Shown: positions 6,587 to 12,830 of the stretch, piece after piece
Layout of the letters: each line of letters starts with the position of its first letter
Position numbering within the stretch: position 1 is the first letter of the stretch
From: PALSA-505 sp035308365
Lineage (GTDB): Bacteria; Actinomycetota; Actinomycetes; Streptosporangiales; Streptosporangiaceae
Length of the DNA: 15,437 nucleotides
Assembly: GCA_035308365.1 (NCBI GenBank)
Contig: DATGGU010000075.1
Coordinates: 1-15,437 of the forward strand
Reading direction: 5' to 3'
Notes under the pieces: model-generated
What the model was told of the DNA's origin: nothing
The model's input: only the letters and a program-made list of their open reading frames with translations
Databases searched by the model: none
Position numbers and translations under genes: made by a program

Positions 6587-6618
6587 ATAACCACCTACTT
6601 CTAAAACTAGATGGTTAT
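6587..6618 (-). promoter_or_regulatory. ArsR operator palindrome overlapping the ribosome binding site
   Basis: ATAACCAcCTA (6587-6597) and TAGaTGGTTAT (6608-6618) form an inverted repeat matching at 10 of 11 positions, around a 10-base A/T-rich spacer. It begins 2 bases from the arsR start codon and includes the AGGTGG ribosome binding site. A bound repressor would cover both the expected transcription start and the translation start. Confidence 0.8.
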
Positions 6619-6647
6619 AGATTGCATTACCGCCGCCGGGCTGTCAA
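6619..6647 (-). promoter_or_regulatory. Promoter of the arsR operon
   Basis: On the minus strand a perfect TTGACA (complement of 6642-6647) is followed after exactly 17 bases by CAATCT (complement of 6619-6624) as the -10 box. Transcription would start inside the adjacent ArsR operator. The -10 match is only partial. Confidence 0.6.
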
Positions 6648-6876
6648 CATCCGGCGGATCAGGAAGCCACCGGCTCCCGGCAGGACACCAGCCGCCGCCG
6701 GTAACCGTCACCAGGTCAGACCGCCTGGCGGGCCACGCGCATGGGTGGGGTCAGGCAAGGTGCCCAGCGAGCCTTTCGGCCCAAAGCTCCCTGGGAGACC
6801 ACACTCCTCCGCACCCAGCGGGGTGCGGCCCATACTCAGGCGTCAAGGCCCAAACCAGCAGGTCAGCGCCGTGAAT
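6648..6876. other. Intergenic region upstream of the arsR promoter
   Basis: No gene is recognised in this stretch of about 230 bases. It contains a perfect hairpin CCGCACCC (6809-6816) / GGGTGCGG (6821-6828) with a 4-base loop. This could terminate minus-strand transcription from the proS side. Confidence 0.4.
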
Positions 6877-7117
6877 TCACGAGAAACTGCTGATCACTCG
6901 GCAGGGGTTGAATCCCGGAGGCCAGCTCGCCAGGATCCCGTTCCACTGCGCGGTGGCCTCGAACCAGGAATCGCTGAGCCACCGGGTAGCGGTCCCGCCG
7001 TGAACCCGGCTCGCGCTCCCGGCTGAACTGGCTCAGGTAGCGAACCGCACCGGCCACGGCGGCCGGGCTGACCTGGAGCTGCCCGGAAAGCTCGGCGGAG
7101 GTCAGGCTGCCCAGCGG
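6877..7117 (-). pseudogene. Decayed GbsR/MarR-like regulator remnant
   Basis: Directly after the proS stop, the minus strand reads PLGSLTSAELSGQLQVSPAA, then VAGAVRYLSQFSREREPGSR and RDRY. This is the helix-turn-helix and wing of actinobacterial GbsR/MarR-type regulators. At about 6985-6981 the homology moves to another frame, which continues WLSDSWFEATAQWNGILASW before a stop at 6877-6879. The N-terminal start region (about 40 residues in intact relatives) is absent, because the remnant is preceded in frame by the proS TAA. The C-terminal half is also missing. It therefore has a truncation and a frameshift and cannot make a functional regulator. The family call is from recalled sequence patterns. 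Confidence 0.72.
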
Positions 7118-8557
7118 TTAATAGGCCCGGCCGAAGATGAGGCGCTTGCCGTAGGCGGATGGCAGGTTGCAGCGGATGCAGACGCCTTCCTCCGGCGCAC
7201 CCTCGGTGGGGATGCAGCGCGGAGTGGCCGACGTGGCAGCCTTGATGTCGTCCTCGCACTCCGCCTGGCCGCAGTGGAACGCCAGCGCCCAGCCGGTCTT
7301 GACCGCCTCGGCGAAGTCATCCCACGCGTCCACCGTGGCGGTGTGGGCGTCCCTGAAGTCCGTTGCCCGCTGTAGCAGCAGGCTCTGGAAGGCGGTCAGC
7401 TCGAACTCCAGCCGGGCCGGTGCCGAGTCCAGCGAGACCGGGGACTTGCCCTCGCCGAGCCGGGTGGACATCAGCGCGGAGCCGTCGGCCAGGTCGCGCG
7501 GACCCAGTTCGAGCCGGATCGGTACGCCGCGCATCTCCCAGTCGTTGAACTTGAACCCGGGGGAGAGTTGCGTGCGGGTGTCCACGTGCGTGCGGATGCC
7601 CGCCCGGTTCAGCCGCTGGGCCAGTTCCCTGGCGGGCGGCAGCACCTGGCCGGCCTGGTCGCCACGGCCGATCGGCACGATCACCACCTGGTAGGGAGCC
7701 AGCAGCGGGGGCAGCACCAGCCCCTTGTCGTCGCCGTGGGTCATGATCACGCCGCCGATCATCCGGGCGCTCATGCCCCACGATGTGGTGTGGCAGTATT
7801 CCTGCTCGCTGTTCTCGGCGGTGTACTGGATGTTGAAGGCCTTGGCGAAGTTCGTGCCCAGGTAATGCGACGTGCCGGACTGCAGGGCCCGGCCGTCGCG
7901 CATCATGCCTTCCACCGTGTACGTGCGGACGGCGCCGGGGAACCGCTCGCCGGCCGTCTTCTCGCCGTCCACCACCGGCATGGCCGCGGCCTCGCGGGCG
8001 ACCTTGGCGTAGGTATCGAGCGCGAGCAGCGTCTCCCGCATCGCGTCGGCCTCATCGACGTGCGCGGTGTGCCCCTCCTGCCAGAGGAACTCGGTGGTGC
8101 GCAGGAACATCCGGGGCCGCATCTCCCAGCGGACCACGTTGGCCCACTGGTTCAGCAGCATCGGCAGATCCCGGTGCGAGCTGATCCACTTGGCCATCAT
8201 CTCGCCGATCACGGTCTCCGACGTGGGCCGGACGATCAGCGGCTCTTCCAGCTCCTTGCCGCCCGCGTGGGTGACCACGGCGAGTTCCGGGGAGAACCCC
8301 TCGACGTGTTTGGCCTCCCGCTGCAGGTAACTCTCCGGGATCAGCAACGGGAAGTAGGCATTGACGTGACCGGTCTCCTTGATCCGCCGGTCGATGTCGG
8401 ATTGCAGCAGTTCCCAGATCCGGTACCCATAAGGGCGGATCACCATGGTGCCCCGGACCGGCCCCCGGTCCACCAGCTCCGCCTTGAAGACCAGCTCGTT
8501 GTACCAGGCGGAGAAGTCTTCGCTCTGCGGTGTCACTCCGCGTTCATCGCGCGCCAC
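7118..8557 (-). CDS. proS: Prolyl-tRNA synthetase, archaeal/eukaryote-like type
   Basis: This class II synthetase of 479 residues charges tRNA-Pro with proline. It has the short architecture without the insertion domain of the usual bacterial enzyme. Motif 1 is near 63-74, RPTSE is at 110-114, motif 2 spans RWEMRPRMFLRTTEFLWQEG (143-162), and motif 3 is GMSARMIGGVIMTHGDDKGL (261-280). After the anticodon-binding domain a C-terminal zinc domain follows, with Cys429, Cys434, Cys460 and Cys463, and the chain ends in the type-specific tyrosine (GRAY). The start at 8557 is GTG without a clear ribosome binding site; a GTG 7 codons later (before TPQSEDF) is an alternative. It lies 61 bases after the cupin gene on the same strand. 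Confidence 0.95.
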   Translation of the reverse strand: MARDERGVTPQSEDFSAWYNELVFKAELVDRGPVRGTMVIRPYGYRIWELLQSDIDRRIKETGHVNAYFPLLIPESYLQREAKHVEGFSPELAVVTHAGGKELEEPLIVRPTSETVIGEMMAKWISSHRDLPMLLNQWANVVRWEMRPRMFLRTTEFLWQEGHTAHVDEADAMRETLLALDTYAKVAREAAAMPVVDGEKTAGERFPGAVRTYTVEGMMRDGRALQSGTSHYLGTNFAKAFNIQYTAENSEQEYCHTTSWGMSARMIGGVIMTHGDDKGLVLPPLLAPYQVVIVPIGRGDQAGQVLPPARELAQRLNRAGIRTHVDTRTQLSPGFKFNDWEMRGVPIRLELGPRDLADGSALMSTRLGEGKSPVSLDSAPARLEFELTAFQSLLLQRATDFRDAHTATVDAWDDFAEAVKTGWALAFHCGQAECEDDIKAATSATPRCIPTEGAPEEGVCIRCNLPSAYGKRLIFGRAY

Positions 8558-8618
8558 ATGCAGAGGCTACGGCATTCCGTCAGGTGGTAGCGGCCGGTTT
8601 TCGGTGCAGGCGCTTGGG

Positions 8619-8996
8619 TCAGCGGACCCAGGGTGGGGAGAAGGTGGAGCCGTCGGGGAGGGTGGCTTCCAGGCCGGCACTCGTGGTGACCCAGGCCGAA
8701 GCGGGCTCGTCACCAGGGTTCTCGATCTTGAAGAGCGCGCCCGGCGGTACGACGATGGCGTCGCCAGGCTTGCTCCGTGTGACTGGCGCGTCCCCGAGAC
8801 TAACCAGCAGGATGCCGCTCAGCACGTAGAGGACCTCTTCCCGGGTGACCGTGTGCGGTACACCCGGGCTGCCGGGCGGAACGTCGATCCGCCAGGCGGC
8901 CAGCTCCTGGCTGCCGAGCGAAGGCGCGGCGTACGAGGTGAAGCGCGAACCGTGCGTGTCGTGGATGACGGCATCGGCGGCGTGGACTACCGGCAC
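8619..8996 (-). CDS. Small cupin-domain protein with a degenerate metal site
   Basis: This 125-residue single-domain cupin has motif 1 as PGVPHTVTREEVLYVLSG (44-61) and motif 2 as PGDAIVVPPGALFKIEN (77-93). The usual HxH of motif 1 is reduced to His48-Thr-Val50, and the motif 2 histidine is Phe89. Only His48 and a nearby glutamate of the typical ligand set therefore remain. It may bind a small molecule without metal, or act as a sensor or sequestering protein. The GTG start at 8996 has GAGAGG (9002-9007) upstream. It is transcribed divergently from the marR-type gene, and the space between them holds an array of shared half-sites, so it is the likely target of that regulator. Confidence 0.88.
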   Translation of the reverse strand: MPVVHAADAVIHDTHGSRFTSYAAPSLGSQELAAWRIDVPPGSPGVPHTVTREEVLYVLSGILLVSLGDAPVTRSKPGDAIVVPPGALFKIENPGDEPASAWVTTSAGLEATLPDGSTFSPPWVR

Positions 8997-9011
8997 GAGG
9001 ACCTCTCTTCA

Positions 9012-9034
9012 TCTAGGCAAGTAGCTTGCTTAGA
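9012..9034. promoter_or_regulatory. MarR-type operator palindrome
   Basis: The 23-bp sequence TCTAgGCAAG-tag-CTTGCtTAGA is an inverted repeat matching at 9 of 10 positions outside the central three bases. It lies immediately downstream of a minus-strand TTGACA (9036-9041), so it covers the cupin promoter spacer and -10 region. That suits repression of the cupin gene by the divergent MarR protein. Confidence 0.72.
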
Positions 9035-9075
9035 TTGTCAACTTGCTTGCCTAAAGCTGTCAAGAGGCTTGCCTA
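9014..9075. repeat. Iterated CTTGCYTA half-sites in the cupin/marR divergent region
   Basis: CTTGCTTA at 9025-9032 and CTTGCCTA at 9046-9053 and 9068-9075 are direct repeats spaced 21 and 22 bases apart, about two helical turns. TAGGCAAG at 9014-9021 is the inverted copy. TGTCAA, which is TTGACA on the minus strand, recurs at 9036-9041 and 9058-9063 with the same spacing. CAAG-agg-CTTG at 9061-9071 repeats the core spacing of the main palindrome. Confidence 0.75.
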
Positions 9076-9093
9076 GTTTGCGAGACTGAGTAC

Positions 9094-9540
9094 GTGCACG
9101 ATGCGGATGCGCTGAGCTTGAGCGTTCTGGTCCTGGCGGCGGCCAATGCTCTGGTCGACAAGATCCACTCCGGCGTGGTGGCCCGGGGGTTCACCGATCT
9201 GCGTCCGGCGCACGGCTTCGCCTTCGTCCGGCTCGCCCCGTCCGGCGCGACGATCAGTGAGCTGGCAGCGCACATGGGCGTCACCCGGCAGGCGGCGGCT
9301 CAGCTCACCGATGAGCTGGTAGCAAAGGGATACGTTGAGCGCCGGCCGCATCCTGACGACGGCCGGGCACAGTTGGTCATCCTGACCGAAAAGGGCTGGG
9401 CCTGCACTCGCGCGGCCGACCAGGCCGCCGCCGACGCCGTTGGTTCCTGGGCTGCCGTCGTGGGCGAAGACAGGCTGCGGGCGATGCGCGGCGACCTCGC
9501 CGCGATCGCTGCTCCGGGGCGGCTGCGGCCGATTTGGTGA
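9094..9540 (+). CDS. MarR-family transcriptional regulator
   Basis: This 148-residue winged helix-turn-helix dimer has an N-terminal dimerisation helix (7-28). The DNA-binding core is ISELAAHMGVTRQAAAQLTDELVAKGYVER (54-83), and the wing contains the conserved PHPDDGRAQLVILTEKG (85-101). Tail helices complete the dimer interface. Such proteins usually repress their own gene and a divergent neighbour, and let go on binding an aromatic or oxidised ligand. Here the divergent neighbour is the small cupin and the shared region carries a fitting palindrome. The start is GTG at 9094 with no obvious ribosome binding site, so the transcript may be leaderless. Its ligand cannot be predicted. Confidence 0.92.
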   Translation: MHDADALSLSVLVLAAANALVDKIHSGVVARGFTDLRPAHGFAFVRLAPSGATISELAAHMGVTRQAAAQLTDELVAKGYVERRPHPDDGRAQLVILTEKGWACTRAADQAAADAVGSWAAVVGEDRLRAMRGDLAAIAAPGRLRPIW

Positions 9541-9684
9541 ACGCCATACAGTGCCTGTCCGGCCGGGACTTCCACGCTATGGCCGCGCATATTGCCGACC
9601 AGGTGGCAAGCTCTGTCAAGATTGCCGCATGATGTAGTGATCGCAACCCGTCCGTAACCTGCCACCCGGGAGTGACGCGCCCCT

Positions 9685-12624
9685 ATGACCAGCGGATGGC
9701 CGCCGGATGAGGCAGACCGGCGCCGGTCGCAGGCACCATCCGGCGGCTCACACCGCCGTTCGGCTGTCCGCACCCCTCCATATGGCACCGACTTTCGCGG
9801 CGCCCAGTTCGATGAGCCTTCCGGCGAGCAGCCTGGCTACGGTGGCCCTGCGGCGCCTCGGTATGGGGTTCCTGGTGATGGTGTGCCTGCCAGCGGGTCT
9901 GGATATGCGGGACCGATTGGCAATGGGACGCGCGCCGGCGGCCGGGCCGGGTATGCCGGGGGCAGCAATACGGCTGCGGGCAACGGGTCTGGCTACGCGG
10001 AGCCAGGCGGTCAGCGTCCAGTAAACGGGGCTAGGTATGCGAGCCCGGTTGGCAACCTCGGCGGCAACGGGTCCAGCTACCCGGGGCCTGGCGGCAGCCG
10101 TTCAGGCGGTCCGGGCAACGGGTCAAGGTATGCCGGTCCAGGTGGCAATGGTCCTGGGCGCGCGGGATCGGCCGGTAATAGTGCGTCCCCGGTTGGCGGA
10201 CCTGGCTACATAGCGCCGGGCAGTGGCCTCGGTGGTGGTGTGGCTGCGGGCACTGGTCCTGAGCGGGGGGGATCGGCCGGTAATGGTGCGTCCGGGGTTG
10301 GCGGACCTGGCTATACAGCGGCGGGCGGTGGCCGTCCCGGTGGTGGTGTGGCTGGTGGCAATGGTCCTGGGCGGGGGGGATCGGTTGGCAATGGTGCGTC
10401 CCCGGTTGGCGGACCTGGCTACATAGTGGCGGGCGGTGGCCCCGGTGGTGGCGGTGTGGCTGGTGGCAGTGGTCCTGGGCGCGCGGGATCGGCCGGCAAT
10501 GGTGCAGCTGTCGTCAACGGTTCTGGCTACGGCGCCCCGGGCGGTAGCCGTCCAGATAGCGGTGCGTATGAAGGCAACGACCCGGGGGGTGCGCGCTCAG
10601 GGCGCCACGGCTCCAGTCGCGCCGGGTCAGCCGGTGATCGCCCTGGTGGCGGTGTGGCTGCGGGTAACGGCTCTGGGCACGTAGGTACGGGCGGGAAGCG
10701 CCAAGGCGGCAATCCGGCTGCGGACAACGGCTCAGGGTATGCGGGCCCGGGCGGCAACCTCGGCGGTGGTGTGCCCCGTATCGGCCGGGCTGGGGATGCG
10801 CCGCCTGCGGGCCGCATTTCCTGGCAGGGCACCCCTACGAGTAACGGTCCCGGTCCTGGGTTCGGCGCGACGACGGCCGAGCCGCCGAACTCCGGCCCGC
10901 TTGCTCCTGGCCGCTCTGGCACCACTGCGTCCCCTGGAACCACGCCGGGTAACGGCGCTTCTGATCGTGGTTCAACCGTGCGCAGCGGTCCACGGCACGG
11001 TGGGTCGGCTCGCGGGGCTTCCGTTGACGATATGCCTGGTGGGCGCGCTCGCGGCGCATCGAGCTCCAGGCACGGCTCGCCTGGCCCCAGCTCGTCCGCC
11101 TATGGCACACCTCCTGGTGGAGAGCCTGGCTACGGTGCTTCTGATCGCGGTGCGGCGCCGCGTAGTGGTCCCCGGCATGGTGGGCCGGCTCGTGGCGCTC
11201 CGGTCGACGACGCGACCGGCGGGCGTACTCGCGGCGCATCGAGTTCCAGCGCTGCCGGATACGGCCCGGCTGCCAGCGGCGCGACCGGGACTGGCCCGGC
11301 AGGCGCCAGGACTCCCGGCATCGCCTCGCCGGGCTACGGGTACCCGGCCCCCACGGCATCCGGCAACCGTGCATCCGCGCCGGACCTGCCTCGTCGCGGT
11401 GGTCCCCGGCATGGTGGCCCGGCGCAGGACGCATCCGCCTCCGGCCCTTCCCTGTACGGTGCGCCGGTCGCTGACGCATTGCTTGAGGACCCGCCCAGAC
11501 ATAGCTCGCCCGATCACGTCACCTCCCGTGGCACACCTGGCATCAGCGGGCACGTCCGTAAGCCGCCCAGCTATGGTGCGGCCACGGGCGCCAGGCCCGG
11601 CCTCGACGAGCGGCGGCCTGCAGGTCCCCGGCATGGTTCCAGCCGTCCCGGCGAACCTGGCCGGGCCGAACCCTCTCGCGCCCGCCGTGCCTCCCACCAG
11701 ACCCGCCCGTCGCCGCCCGGCGCCGCACCAGAGCGGCCGATGGAGCCCGGCGACGACAACGACGCGTTCCGGCTGAACGTCCCGCGCCAAGCCGGGCCGG
11801 TCAGCGCCCCGTTCGTGACCCCAGTCCGGCGCGATCCCGGCCGGGCCGGCGCCGATCCGGGCGAAGACGACTCTGCCCCGTTTGCCCGGCGCGATGAGAC
11901 CCAGGTGCTGACCCGAACCCGCGAGGCCGGGCCTCCGCCGCAGTTTGCCGCCGATCAAACAGCGACAGGTGCGCGCTCGCGCCGGCGGGGAAAGCAAACC
12001 CTGGACGCGGATGAGCCGCGCCCCGGCAGCCGCAGCCAGGCCCGCTCCGGGCGGCGCCGTGGTGCCAGGGGGAAGTGGCTCTGGCTCGGTGGCGGCGTCG
12101 TCGCGGCCGCCGGGGCTGCCGTGGCTGTGGTCACGATGCTCGGCAGTGGCCCGGCCGGCCCCGCGCACACCCTCGTCATCCCGGCGCGGCTCGGTGTGTT
12201 CGCCAAGAGCACGCAGCTGGCCCGTCAGATGGACGTGAATCAGCTCGAAAAGAACATCATGAGCCAGAGTTCAGGTCAGGTCAGCCACCTGGTGTCGGCC
12301 GTCTACCAGGAGGGCGCTGCCGCCGTCAGCGGCCCAGCGCCGCAGGTCATGCTGTTCATCGGCGGCAAGCTCACCGGTGCGTCGGCCACTGACTCGGTCA
12401 AGACCTTCACCAGCCACTTCAACGGTGCCGCCCTGACCAGCGCGGGCCGTCTCGGTGGCGCGGCGGCCTGCGCGCCCGCCCAGACCTCCACCGGAGGGTC
12501 GGCGGTGTGCGCCTGGTTCGACAACGACACCTTCGGCGAGCTGGTCTCACCCAACCTGACCGCGGGGGCGCTGGCGAACGAGCTGCGCGCGATCAGGCCA
12601 AGCATCGAGCTCCTGGCCAAGTAG
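9685..12624 (+). CDS. Repeat-rich single-pass membrane protein with C-terminal extracytoplasmic domain
   Basis: This 979-residue protein is not a known family as a whole. Residues 1-795 are low complexity, rich in Gly, Pro, Ser, Ala and Arg. They include GxGY/GPGG-type tandem units of 35-36 residues (about 150-290) and a 60-residue duplication around GASDRG…RSGPRHGG (about 424-525). A basic stretch (SRSQARSGRRRGARGK) leads into one membrane helix (798-818). The C-terminal part (830-979) looks like a compact domain with two cysteines (929 and 942) that could form a disulfide, and the segment CAWFDNDTFGELVSP, a style seen in actinobacterial membrane proteins. The positive-inside rule puts the repeats in the cytoplasm and the C-domain outside. 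ATG at 9685 has GGGAG 12 bases upstream. Confidence 0.85.
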   Translation: MTSGWPPDEADRRRSQAPSGGSHRRSAVRTPPYGTDFRGAQFDEPSGEQPGYGGPAAPRYGVPGDGVPASGSGYAGPIGNGTRAGGRAGYAGGSNTAAGNGSGYAEPGGQRPVNGARYASPVGNLGGNGSSYPGPGGSRSGGPGNGSRYAGPGGNGPGRAGSAGNSASPVGGPGYIAPGSGLGGGVAAGTGPERGGSAGNGASGVGGPGYTAAGGGRPGGGVAGGNGPGRGGSVGNGASPVGGPGYIVAGGGPGGGGVAGGSGPGRAGSAGNGAAVVNGSGYGAPGGSRPDSGAYEGNDPGGARSGRHGSSRAGSAGDRPGGGVAAGNGSGHVGTGGKRQGGNPAADNGSGYAGPGGNLGGGVPRIGRAGDAPPAGRISWQGTPTSNGPGPGFGATTAEPPNSGPLAPGRSGTTASPGTTPGNGASDRGSTVRSGPRHGGSARGASVDDMPGGRARGASSSRHGSPGPSSSAYGTPPGGEPGYGASDRGAAPRSGPRHGGPARGAPVDDATGGRTRGASSSSAAGYGPAASGATGTGPAGARTPGIASPGYGYPAPTASGNRASAPDLPRRGGPRHGGPAQDASASGPSLYGAPVADALLEDPPRHSSPDHVTSRGTPGISGHVRKPPSYGAATGARPGLDERRPAGPRHGSSRPGEPGRAEPSRARRASHQTRPSPPGAAPERPMEPGDDNDAFRLNVPRQAGPVSAPFVTPVRRDPGRAGADPGEDDSAPFARRDETQVLTRTREAGPPPQFAADQTATGARSRRRGKQTLDADEPRPGSRSQARSGRRRGARGKWLWLGGGVVAAAGAAVAVVTMLGSGPAGPAHTLVIPARLGVFAKSTQLARQMDVNQLEKNIMSQSSGQVSHLVSAVYQEGAAAVSGPAPQVMLFIGGKLTGASATDSVKTFTSHFNGAALTSAGRLGGAAACAPAQTSTGGSAVCAWFDNDTFGELVSPNLTAGALANELRAIRPSIELLAK
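10141..10540 (+). repeat. Tandem 105-108 bp coding repeats
   Basis: The landmark GGCGGACCTGGCTA recurs at 10195, 10300 and 10408, so units are 105 and 108 bases (35 and 36 codons). A more diverged unit follows near 10500. Each encodes a variant of GPGRxGSxGNGASPVGGPGY. Unit lengths are multiples of three, so the frame is kept. Confidence 0.85.
10950..11255 (+). repeat. 180-bp coding duplication (GASDRG / RSGPRHGG / RGASSS)
   Basis: GCTTCTGATCG occurs near 10957 and near 11137, 180 bases (60 codons) apart. The following codons encode closely similar segments RSGPRHGGxARGAxVDD and GGRxRGASSS. Two later, shorter GPRHG segments (near 11400 and 11625) look like further diverged copies. Confidence 0.75.
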
Positions 12625-12830
12625 CCCTCCGCCGTAACCGGCAACCCGTTCTCTTGGCCGGGCACCTCGTGGTCACACGCACAGTTCCCTGGTCACGCGG
12701 CAGCTTCTGATCGCATGGCAGTCAAGATGTTACGGTCCGTTCATGTTCGGGCCGATGACCAATTGACTGGCCCCATCCGTAAACTCTCGCCAGGCGGTTT
12801 CTGGTGCCGGGCGCTGGTTGCCTGGCCGGG
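12625..12830. other. Convergent intergenic region between two membrane-protein genes
   Basis: These 206 bases separate two converging genes. A short direct repeat TGGTCAC appears at 12670 and 12690. An inverted repeat CCAGGC (12790-12795) / GCCTGG (12820-12825) lies next to the end of the minus-strand gene and may help termination. No gene is seen. Confidence 0.4.

Noticed and set aside
7568..8590. 340-residue plus-strand ORF opposite proS
   Set aside because: Antisense shadow in high-GC DNA; the proS strand has all synthetase motifs.
10141..10540. CRISPR-like or non-coding tandem array
   Set aside because: Units are multiples of three, diverge mostly in a codon-compatible way and encode a continuous protein; there are no unique spacers.
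10739..11776. 345-residue ORF in another plus frame of the repeat gene
   Set aside because: Frame-shifted reading of the same repeats, Arg/Pro/Thr-rich, without a start signal or domain.
10972..12168. 398-residue minus-strand ORF opposite the repeat protein
   Set aside because: Gly/Arg/Ala-rich shadow of the repeats. The plus frame runs uninterrupted into a membrane helix and a compact domain.
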